DNA of 6,316 nt from Corynebacterium sp. (GTDB taxonomy: Bacteria; Actinomycetota; Actinomycetes; Mycobacteriales; Mycobacteriaceae). The notes beneath the pieces were generated by a model that saw only the letters and a program-made list of their open reading frames with translations, was not told where the DNA came from and did no database searches. Both the position numbers and the translations under genes were made by a program. The stretch is taken from assembly GCA_030450335.1 (NCBI GenBank), contig JAKDIS010000132.1, positions 1 through 6,316 on the forward strand, read 5' to 3'. Below are positions 1 to 5,131 of this stretch, one piece after another (the first letter of the stretch is position 1; each line of letters starts with the position of its first letter).

Positions 1-21
1 GAGGCACCCGAGGCAGCTTAG

Positions 22-1008
22 TTACCTGTCCACGATTTGCGGGGAAGGCCAGTTCACCATGATCCCTGCCGCGACGTGACGTAGACCGTGCGCCGTGACA
101 CGCGGGAACGTCGCATCATCCGCCTGACAACGCTTCACCGCAGTATCCAACCACTTCCCATGCCCCGGGGGCTTCAGCGCCGTGCCGTCCCCCTGTGCCC
201 ACACCAACTCGGCGGGAGCTTTCCCCTCTAGCTGTGGCGCGATGAGATCCAACACCCGATGAGACACCGCAACCGTCCGGGCCTCGTGAGTCTTCGGCGT
301 GCCCAGAACAATCCTCCCCCGCACCCTCACCGCGTTCTGCCGGATATGCAACCGCCGACGCTTCACATCCACGTCCATCACCCGCAGGCCCGCCAACTCA
401 CCCCACCGCAACCCCACGGTCCCCAGGGTCAGCACAATGTCCGGGTGAGCGCTGTTCCCCGCCAGGGTCTGCAACTGCCCCCACGACAGGTACACCCGCC
501 TAGCCGGCGGCTTCGCGGGCAGCTTCACCGCCCCCACCGGGTTTGAGTACAGCAGCTTGTCCCTCACCGCCCGGTCCATGACCTGCTTCAGTTGAGCGAC
601 CGCACGCCGCTTCGTAGCCGTACCCGCCTCAATACCGTGCGCCCACTGCTCCACGTCCCCCGCCGTAACCTCCGACACGCGAACCTCACCCCAACGCGGG
701 AGGACATGCACGCGCCACGTGGACTCCGCGAGAGTGAACGTTGACGGCTTCAGGTGTGTCTGCGACTCAAGCCATGCCGCACCAACCTTCCCGACAGTCC
801 GGTTGCCGCGCGTGGGGTCGATGTAGCTTCCGGTGTTGCGCTCCAACAGGTTCTCGGCGGCCCAATGTTCCGCAGCTTTCTTGGTGACGAAACCTGTCTT
901 GGTTCGACGCTTGCCGGACGGATCGGTGTACTGCACTCGGTATCGAGGCTTCCGCTTCGCCGGGGGCGTGTTGTCGGTTCCGCTGAGGTACTTCATGATT
1001 GACGACAT
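22..1008 (-). CDS. Tyrosine recombinase (phage/island integrase), C-terminally truncated
   Basis: This 328-residue protein belongs to the tyrosine recombinase (phage integrase) family, which integrates and excises mobile DNA by cutting and rejoining strands through a tyrosine. Residues about 20-65 look like the short basic arm-binding domain (RYRVQYTDPSGKRR..KTGF). Residues about 70-160 look like the SAM-like core-binding domain. The catalytic domain starts near 175. Visible catalytic residues are R201 (GLRWGEL), a likely beta-hairpin lysine K239 (TPKTHEARTV), and H307 and R310 (HGLRH). The protein then ends after about 18 more residues. The usual LGH box and the final Tyr are absent, so roughly 50-60 residues are missing and it should be inactive. 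Neither alternative frame through 1-60 restores those motifs. The ATG at 1006-1008 is chosen because TAGGTT (1016-1021) lies 7 nt before it. A second in-frame ATG is at 994-996. The gene probably marks the edge of an integrated element extending to the left. Family assignment is secure; loss of function is inferred. Confidence 0.88.
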   Translation of the reverse strand: MSSIMKYLSGTDNTPPAKRKPRYRVQYTDPSGKRRTKTGFVTKKAAEHWAAENLLERNTGSYIDPTRGNRTVGKVGAAWLESQTHLKPSTFTLAESTWRVHVLPRWGEVRVSEVTAGDVEQWAHGIEAGTATKRRAVAQLKQVMDRAVRDKLLYSNPVGAVKLPAKPPARRVYLSWGQLQTLAGNSAHPDIVLTLGTVGLRWGELAGLRVMDVDVKRRRLHIRQNAVRVRGRIVLGTPKTHEARTVAVSHRVLDLIAPQLEGKAPAELVWAQGDGTALKPPGHGKWLDTAVKRCQADDATFPRVTAHGLRHVAAGIMVNWPSPQIVDR

Positions 1009-1009
1009 G

Positions 1010-1050
1010 ACCTAAAACCTACCAAAACCTACGCGTCAAACCTACGTCAA
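1010..1050 (-). repeat. Cluster of short direct repeats upstream of the integrase start
   Basis: The octamer AAACCTAC (plus strand) occurs exactly three times, at 1015-1022, 1025-1032 and 1038-1045. A partial fourth copy (ACCTA) is at 1010-1014. Start-to-start spacings are 10 and 13 bp, so copies lie roughly on one face of the helix. Read on the minus strand, the two upstream units are TTGACG-TAGGT and TTGACGCG-TAGGT. The array fills the space directly before the integrase ATG and includes its candidate -10 hexamer. Such arrays commonly bind an integrase arm domain, an excisionase or a repressor; which applies here is inference. Confidence 0.6.
1016..1021 (-). promoter_or_regulatory. Candidate leaderless -10 hexamer of the integrase gene
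   Basis: TAGGTT on the minus strand fits the loose actinobacterial TANNNT pattern. It ends 7 nt before the integrase ATG, the spacing expected if transcription starts at the start codon. There is no good purine-rich ribosome binding site. TTGACG hexamers occur upstream at 1034-1039 and 1045-1050, but at 12 and 23 nt from this hexamer, neither the usual 16-18. The call is therefore weak. Confidence 0.3.
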
Positions 1051-1070
1051 CACTGAACTAATGTGCAGGT

Positions 1071-1088
1071 CATCGCACTGTGCGCATG
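1071..1088. promoter_or_regulatory. Near-palindrome between mmuP and the integrase (possible operator)
   Basis: CGCAC (1074-1078) and GTGCG (1080-1084) form a perfect inverted repeat around a single T. Allowing one unpaired C at 1085 extends it with CAT (1071-1073) and ATG (1086-1088). It lies in the 141-bp gap (1009-1149) upstream of the integrase and downstream of mmuP, and could be an operator or a core recombination site. A second att-like copy is not visible in the window, so its role is unknown. The rest of this gap, beyond the direct repeats at 1010-1050, shows nothing else recognisable. Confidence 0.3.
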
Positions 1089-1149
1089 TGTTCAAATACT
1101 GTCAGTCCATCCCGCACCCACCGCCACACTCACCGCCGCACCCAGTCCC

Positions 1150-2565
1150 TCAGGCCCGGAACACCCCGGGCCCGTGCCGCCAGCGGTAGTACGCCAGGCA
1201 GGCCAGCGTGAAGGGAACACCGAAGTACAGCGACGCACGCTGCGACGGGTCGAAACCCACCCCGATCAGCGAGGCGACCAACAGCACCAGCGCGGCGACG
1301 GGCACCCAGGGGAACAGCGGCGAGTGGTAGGCCAGGTCCTCGACCAGCCCTCCCGTGGCGGTGTAGCGGCGGCGGAAGGCGATCTGGGAGGCGGCGATGG
1401 CGATCCACACCGCCACCACCGCGAAGCCGGCCACGGAGACCAACGCCAGGAACAGTGAACCGGGTGCCACCACGCTGGACAGCAGCGAGGCCAGCCCGCC
1501 GAGCATGGACACGCACAGCGCGAGCATCGGGATCCCGCGCCGCGTGGTGCGTGCCAACGCCGCCGGTGCCTGCCCCTCGGAGGCCAGCGAGTGCAGCATG
1601 CGGGTGCAGGAGAACAGTCCTGAGTTGCCGGCGGACAGCAGCGCGGTGATGATCACGAAGTTCATCACGTCGGCCATGTGCGGCAGGCCGACGACGTCGA
1701 AGACGGTCACGAACGGGCTCTCGTCCAGCCCGGCGGTGGAGTAGGGGATGATCGCGGCGATCACGGCGATCGCGCCGATGAAGAACACCGTCAGGCGGAA
1801 CACCGCGGTGCGGATCGCCTTCGGGATCGTCTTCTCCGGGTCCTTGGTCTCACCGGCGGCGACACCGATGAGCTCGGTGCCGGAGAATGCGTAGAACACC
1901 GCCAGGGTGGTGATCAGGATGCCGCCGATGCCGGTGGGCAGCAGTCCGTCGGGGGTGTTGAAGTTGCCGAGCCCGATCGCCCCGTCCGACAGCGGGTTGA
2001 TGCCGATGATGGAGGCCGCGCCGACCACGATCAGCGCCACCACGGCGATGACCTTGATCAGGGACAACCAGAACTCGGACTCGCCGAAGACCTTCGAGGA
2101 CACCGCGTTGAGGGCGAACAGTACGGCGGCGAACACCGCGCACCAGACCCACACCGGGACGTCCGGGAACCAGCGTTGCATCAGGATGCCGATGGCGGTG
2201 AACTCGCTGCCCAGGGCCACGGCCCAGCACAGCCAGTACAGCCAGGCGGTGGTGAAACCCCAGGCGGGGCCGAGGTTCCGGGTGGCGTACACGTGGAATC
2301 CGCCGGAGACGGGGTACACCACGGCCAGCTCGCCGAGGCACGTCATCACCAGCCAGGCGACCAGCGCGCCGATGCCGTAGGCGATCACCGCGCCCAGCGG
2401 TCCCGCCTGGGAGATGGTGTAGCCGGAGGACACGAAGAGCCCGGAGCCGATCACACCGCCGAGTGCGATCATGACCAGGTGGCGCGAGGCCATGGTGCGT
2501 TGCAGCCCGGTGTTCGAAGTTTCCGGGGGTTCGGATCTGTCCGGGGCGTCCGAGGAGACTGTCAT
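1150..2565 (-). CDS. mmuP: S-methylmethionine permease MmuP (APC superfamily)
   Basis: This 471-residue integral membrane protein of the amino acid-polyamine-organocation (APC) superfamily is predicted to import S-methylmethionine. Similarity to Escherichia coli MmuP, as I recall that sequence, runs along nearly its whole length. Examples are the N-terminal stretch GLQRTMASRHLVMIALGGVIG (residues 20-40), the AWLYWLCWAVALGS region (107-120), the FSGTELIG..AGET segment (227-240), and ALNxxS and FDPxQR blocks near 151 and 438. About 12 hydrophobic segments are evident, and length is close to the E. coli protein (467). The start chosen is the ATG at 2563-2565, because TAGAGT (2573-2578) lies 7 nt upstream, consistent with leaderless transcription. 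A GTG three codons upstream (2572-2574) is possible but overlaps that hexamer. The frame stays open much further upstream, but that part is antisense to mmuM and is not coding. Divergent pairing with mmuM, the enzyme that uses the imported substrate, strongly supports the specific function. Confidence 0.95.
   Translation of the reverse strand: MTVSSDAPDRSEPPETSNTGLQRTMASRHLVMIALGGVIGSGLFVSSGYTISQAGPLGAVIAYGIGALVAWLVMTCLGELAVVYPVSGGFHVYATRNLGPAWGFTTAWLYWLCWAVALGSEFTAIGILMQRWFPDVPVWVWCAVFAAVLFALNAVSSKVFGESEFWLSLIKVIAVVALIVVGAASIIGINPLSDGAIGLGNFNTPDGLLPTGIGGILITTLAVFYAFSGTELIGVAAGETKDPEKTIPKAIRTAVFRLTVFFIGAIAVIAAIIPYSTAGLDESPFVTVFDVVGLPHMADVMNFVIITALLSAGNSGLFSCTRMLHSLASEGQAPAALARTTRRGIPMLALCVSMLGGLASLLSSVVAPGSLFLALVSVAGFAVVAVWIAIAASQIAFRRRYTATGGLVEDLAYHSPLFPWVPVAALVLLVASLIGVGFDPSQRASLYFGVPFTLACLAYYRWRHGPGVFRA
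1153..1172 (-). terminator. GC-rich hairpin at the 3' end of mmuP (possible terminator)
   Basis: GGCCCGG (1153-1159) and CCGGGCC (1166-1172) make a perfect 7-bp stem with a 6-nt loop. The hairpin covers the last codons of mmuP and abuts the stop codon at 1150-1152. No T-run follows on the minus strand, so it is not a classical intrinsic terminator. It could act weakly, protect the transcript end, or simply reflect high GC. Being only stem-perfect inside a coding end, it is a tentative call. Confidence 0.3.
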
Positions 2566-2572
2566 GGCTGAC

Positions 2573-2578
2573 ACTCTA
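2573..2578 (-). promoter_or_regulatory. -10 hexamer of the mmuP promoter (leaderless)
   Basis: TAGAGT on the minus strand fits TANNNT and ends exactly 7 nt before the mmuP ATG, placing transcription start at or next to that codon. No Shine-Dalgarno sequence precedes the ATG. The position 17 bp further upstream is occupied by CCGGTC, part of the inverted repeat at 2583-2601, which is a poor -35 and suggests regulated or weak activity. Confidence 0.5.
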
Positions 2579-2582
2579 CGGT

Positions 2583-2601
2583 CCGGTCTACAGTGGACCG
2601 G
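2583..2601. promoter_or_regulatory. Inverted-repeat operator candidate in the mmuP/mmuM divergent promoter
   Basis: CCGGTC (2583-2588) and GACCGG (2596-2601) are perfect 6-bp arms around the 7-nt centre TACAGTG. The centre holds the mmuM -10 hexamer, the right arm touches the mmuM ATG, and the arms also occupy the -35 zone of mmuP. One bound protein could therefore block both promoters. An overlapping alternative pairing is CGGTCC (2579-2584) with GGACCG (2595-2600). Separately, TCTAC (2575-2579), six bases, then GTCTA (2586-2590) matches 8 of 10 positions of the TAGAC-N6-GTCTA motif described for McbR, the methionine/cysteine regulator of Corynebacterium glutamicum. The regulator is inference. 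Confidence 0.5.
2589..2594 (+). promoter_or_regulatory. -10 hexamer of the mmuM promoter (leaderless)
   Basis: TACAGT fits TANNNT and ends 7 nt before the ATG at 2602, mirroring the arrangement on the mmuP side. A -35-like CTGACA lies at 2568-2573 with a 15-bp spacer, somewhat short, and overlaps the first bases upstream of mmuP. No ribosome binding site is seen, which supports a leaderless mRNA beginning at the ATG. Confidence 0.5.
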
Positions 2602-3516
2602 ATGACAGACCCCTTTCTTCCTCGAATGATTCTCGACGGTGGCCTCGGCACCCGCCTGGCCGACCGTGGCAACGACGTCACCGGTTCGTTGTGGTCGGCG
2701 CAGATCCTGCGCGACGACCCGGCGGAGGTCACCGCCGCCCACCGTGACTTCTTCGACGCGGGTGCCGACATCGCCACGACCTGCTCCTACGAGGTCACCG
2801 TCGACGGTCTCGTCGCCGCCGGTGTCTACGCCTCCGAGGCGCCGGACGTCGCGGAGTCGCTGCTGCGCCGCAGCGTCCTGCTTGCCCAAAAAAGTTCGCA
2901 GGACGCAGCGGGCGACGTGCTCGTCGCCGCGTCCGTCGGCCCCTACGGCGCGGGCCCGGGGCAGGGCACGGAGTACGACGGGGACTACGGGTTGAGCACC
3001 GCCGAGCTGGCGGCCTGGCACCGGCGTCGCATCGAGATCCTCGCCGACACTCCGGCGGACGTCCTGTTGGCGGAGACAGTCCCGTCGATCCGCGAGGTCG
3101 AGGCGCTGGCAGGGGAACTCGACCGGGTGGGGCGTCCGGCTCTGCTCAGCGTGACGGTCGCCGCCGGGCGCGACGGGGTGCTCAGCGACGGCACGGATCT
3201 GGCGGAGGTCGCCGCCGTGGCGTCCGGTTCCTCGGCGATCCGCGCGGTCGGGGTGAACTGCGGGTCGGCGGGGGACGTGCTGGCCGGCGTGCGCCGGCTC
3301 GCCGAGTTCACCGACCTGCCGCTGATCGCCTACCCCAACAGCGGTGAGACCTGGGACCACGTGAACCGGGTGTGGGTGCCGCGCAGCAGTGAGGGCCCGG
3401 GCCTGCTGGAGAGCGTGCCCGACCTGTTGGACGCCGGGGTGCACGTCATCGGCGGCTGCTGCCGGGTAACCCCGCGCGAGATCACGGCGCTACGCGAGCT
3501 CGTGTCCGCTCACTGA
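2602..3516 (+). CDS. mmuM: Homocysteine S-methyltransferase MmuM
   Basis: This 304-residue cytosolic zinc enzyme of the homocysteine S-methyltransferase (Pfam S-methyl_trans) family transfers a methyl group from S-methylmethionine to homocysteine, giving two methionines. It has the family TIM-barrel pattern. The N-terminal strand ILDGGLGTRL (residues 10-19) is followed by the TTCSYEVT segment (59-66), ASVGPYGA (110-117) and AETVPS (157-162). The three zinc-binding cysteines are all present: C220 in GVNCGS, and C286 and C287 in IGGCCRVTP. Length is normal for MmuM-type enzymes and too short for cobalamin-dependent methionine synthase. The ATG at 2602 is preferred over the in-frame GTG at 2593, because the GTG falls inside the -10 hexamer and the ATG has leaderless spacing. 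The divergent neighbour mmuP supplies the methyl donor. Betaine cannot be excluded as a donor by sequence alone, but the permease context makes S-methylmethionine far more likely. Confidence 0.95.
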   Translation: MTDPFLPRMILDGGLGTRLADRGNDVTGSLWSAQILRDDPAEVTAAHRDFFDAGADIATTCSYEVTVDGLVAAGVYASEAPDVAESLLRRSVLLAQKSSQDAAGDVLVAASVGPYGAGPGQGTEYDGDYGLSTAELAAWHRRRIEILADTPADVLLAETVPSIREVEALAGELDRVGRPALLSVTVAAGRDGVLSDGTDLAEVAAVASGSSAIRAVGVNCGSAGDVLAGVRRLAEFTDLPLIAYPNSGETWDHVNRVWVPRSSEGPGLLESVPDLLDAGVHVIGGCCRVTPREITALRELVSAH

Positions 3517-3609
3517 ACTCCCACTGACCGGAGCGGGAATCCTCCGACACATCAATAGCCCTACCGTGGTGCAATAGACGCTTATGGTGAACGTGTAACC
3601 TGGCTCTCC
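3517..3609 (+). promoter_or_regulatory. Promoter region of the gntP-oxidoreductase operon
   Basis: This 93-bp gap lies between mmuM and the permease gene. TAACCT at 3596-3601 fits TANNNT and ends 8 nt before the ATG at 3610, and no ribosome binding site is present, so the transcript may be leaderless. CAATAG occurs twice, at 3553-3558 and 3572-3577, 19 bp apart. A partly symmetric element, GGTGA (3586-3590) and TAACC (3596-3600), overlaps the -10 and could be an operator. A weak stem, CGGAG (3529-3533) with CTCCG (3542-3546), follows the mmuM stop but has no T-tract, so termination of mmuM is unclear. Confidence 0.4.
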
Positions 3610-5109
3610 ATGTATGATTCACCAGCTTATTTGGTTGGGGTTCTGGCGGTGTCGATCGTCCTGCTGATCTTCCTGATCAACTGGCGCACGAAACTCCACC
3701 CGTTCCTCGCGCTGTCCGTCGTGTCCTTCTTCGCCGCCGTCGCCGCTGGGCTGCCGCTCGCCGACATCCCGGAGACCCTCATCGACGGTGCCGGGGGAAC
3801 CCTCGGCGAGACCGGCCTCGTCGTCTTCCTCGGCGCGATGCTCGGCCGCCTGCTCGCCGACTCCGGCGCGGTCGGACGCATCGCCGACCTCGTCGTGGAG
3901 CACAGCTCGCCGCGCACCGCACCCTGGGTGATGACCGGCGTGGCCTTCCTCATCGGTATCCCGATGTTCTTCGAGGTCGGCCTGGTCGTGCTCATGCCGG
4001 TGATCTACGGCGTCGCCCTGCGTCTCGACGTGGCCGCGGGCCGTCCGAAGACCTGGTACCTCAAGATCCTCATCCCCGCGATCGCGGCGCTGAGCTGCCT
4101 GCACGGCATGCTGCCGCCGCACCCCGGCCCGACGATCGCCGTCAACGGGCTGGACGCCAACATCGGCCTGACCATCGGCCTGGGCCTGCTGTGCGCGGTG
4201 CCCGCCGTGATCCTCTCCGGGCCGGTCTACGGTCACTTCATCGCCCCGCGCATCTCCCTGGAGCCCGACGAGAAGCTGGTGCGCCAGTACACCGGCACCA
4301 CACCGGCGCAGCTGGAGGCCGACACCGCGGCGCCCACCGCGGGCGGCACCGGTGCCGCAGCGTCCGGCCCGGACGGCGCGGACGACTCGGACGGCGCGGT
4401 GGCCACGGAGCCGCGCCGCGGCGAGGAGTCCGGCAACGTGCTGCGTCCTGTGCCCACGTGGCTGGCGTTCGTGTGCGTGCTGGTGCCGGTGGTGCTCATG
4501 CTCTTCGAGACGGTGGTGGACCTGGTCGCCCCGGACTCGGCGCTGAAGACCCCCGCCGCACTGCTCGGCGAGCCGGTCATCGCCATGTTCATCGGCGTGC
4601 TCTTCGCCGGGGTGGTGCTGTCCGCGGCATCGAAGATGAGCGGTGCGGACGTGAAGAAGTCCTTCGGCAACTCTCTCGGCTCGGTCGCCGGTGTGGCGCT
4701 GATCATCGCCGGCGGCGGCATGTTCAACTCGGTGCTCAAGACCTCCGACATGAACGACGCCATCGTCGACGTCGTCTCCGGCATCGACATGAACCTCATC
4801 GTGCTGGGCTGGCTGATCGGGCTGATCCTGTCGTTCTGCACCGGTTCGGCGACGGTCGGCATCGTCAGCGCCACGGGCATCCTCGCCCCGCTGGTGGTGG
4901 GCATGCCGTCGGCGTACGTGTCCCTGGTGGTCATCGCCATCGGTTCGGGTTCGGTGGGTCTGAACTGGATCAACCACGCCGGATTCTGGTTCGTCAAGGA
5001 GTCCTTCGGCATGACGCTGGGCCAGGCCACCAAGACGCACATGACGGTGCAGACCCTGGTCTCCGTCTTCGGTCTGCTCATGGCGCTGCTGATCTCGGTG
5101 TTCGTGTAG
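3610..5109 (+). CDS. gntP: GntP-family permease (gluconate or related sugar acid:H+ symporter)
   Basis: This 499-residue membrane protein belongs to the GntP family (COG2610), secondary transporters that bring gluconate and related acids in with protons. Around 12 or more hydrophobic segments are visible. Family hallmarks include LGRLLADSGA (78-87), GIPMFFEVG (116-124), HGMLPPHPGP (165-174), TGSATVGIVSATG (411-423) and NHAGFWFVKESFGMT (455-469). Known members are usually about 440-450 residues. The extra length lies mostly in a hydrophilic, Ala/Gly/Asp/Glu-rich loop at roughly 219-282, between membrane segments. The segment usually reading HVNDAGFW is WINHAGFW here (453-460), and the residues before TGSATV also differ from the classical RxAQ-type sequence, so substrate specificity may differ. 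The ATG at 3610 is the only sensible start, preceded by TAACCT at leaderless spacing. It is followed after 22 bp by an oxidoreductase gene with a ribosome binding site, indicating an operon. Family is secure; gluconate as substrate is not proven. Confidence 0.88.
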   Translation: MYDSPAYLVGVLAVSIVLLIFLINWRTKLHPFLALSVVSFFAAVAAGLPLADIPETLIDGAGGTLGETGLVVFLGAMLGRLLADSGAVGRIADLVVEHSSPRTAPWVMTGVAFLIGIPMFFEVGLVVLMPVIYGVALRLDVAAGRPKTWYLKILIPAIAALSCLHGMLPPHPGPTIAVNGLDANIGLTIGLGLLCAVPAVILSGPVYGHFIAPRISLEPDEKLVRQYTGTTPAQLEADTAAPTAGGTGAAASGPDGADDSDGAVATEPRRGEESGNVLRPVPTWLAFVCVLVPVVLMLFETVVDLVAPDSALKTPAALLGEPVIAMFIGVLFAGVVLSAASKMSGADVKKSFGNSLGSVAGVALIIAGGGMFNSVLKTSDMNDAIVDVVSGIDMNLIVLGWLIGLILSFCTGSATVGIVSATGILAPLVVGMPSAYVSLVVIAIGSGSVGLNWINHAGFWFVKESFGMTLGQATKTHMTVQTLVSVFGLLMALLISVFV

Positions 5110-5122
5110 ATCTTCGTGTAGA
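5101..5122 (+). repeat. 12-bp tandem duplication across the gntP stop codon
   Basis: TTCGTGTAGA occurs at 5101-5110 and again at 5113-5122, a 12-bp period. Because the period is a multiple of three, the second copy repeats the final Phe-Val codons and a second in-frame TAG at 5119-5121, just after the first stop. It looks like a small replication-slippage duplication. The second copy runs into the ribosome binding site of the next gene. Confidence 0.6.
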
Positions 5123-5129
5123 AGGGGAG
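5121..5129 (+). promoter_or_regulatory. Ribosome binding site of the oxidoreductase gene
   Basis: GAAGGGGAG is a clear purine-rich Shine-Dalgarno sequence a few bases before the ATG at 5132. It is the only good one in the window. This fits an internal operon gene needing its own ribosome entry, unlike the apparently leaderless first genes. Confidence 0.7.
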
Positions 5130-5131
5130 CC

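Noticed and set aside
1..21. Attachment site or tRNA end next to the integrase
   Set aside because: Only 21 bases are available beyond the stop codon, with no tRNA-like sequence and no repeat of it elsewhere in the window.
1678..2571. Plus-strand open frame of 297 codons opposite mmuP
   Set aside because: Low-complexity Gly/Asp/His/Gln-rich translation, fully antisense to a well-supported permease.
2593..2601. GTG at 2593 as the start of mmuM
   Set aside because: It falls inside the -10 hexamer and adds only three residues; the ATG at 2602 has the correct leaderless spacing.
2888..2893. A6 run inside mmuM as a programmed frameshift site
   Set aside because: The surrounding bases do not form a slippery heptamer in the reading frame, and the protein is complete in the zero frame.
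2566..3444. In-frame upstream extension of mmuP to a 764-residue frame
   Set aside because: The extension is antisense to mmuM, has the Arg/Gly/Val-rich composition of a high-GC shadow frame, and MmuP homology begins only at the ATG at 2565.
3529..3546. Intrinsic terminator after mmuM
   Set aside because: Only a 5-bp stem with an 8-nt loop and no T-run; kept only as a note in the promoter region entry.
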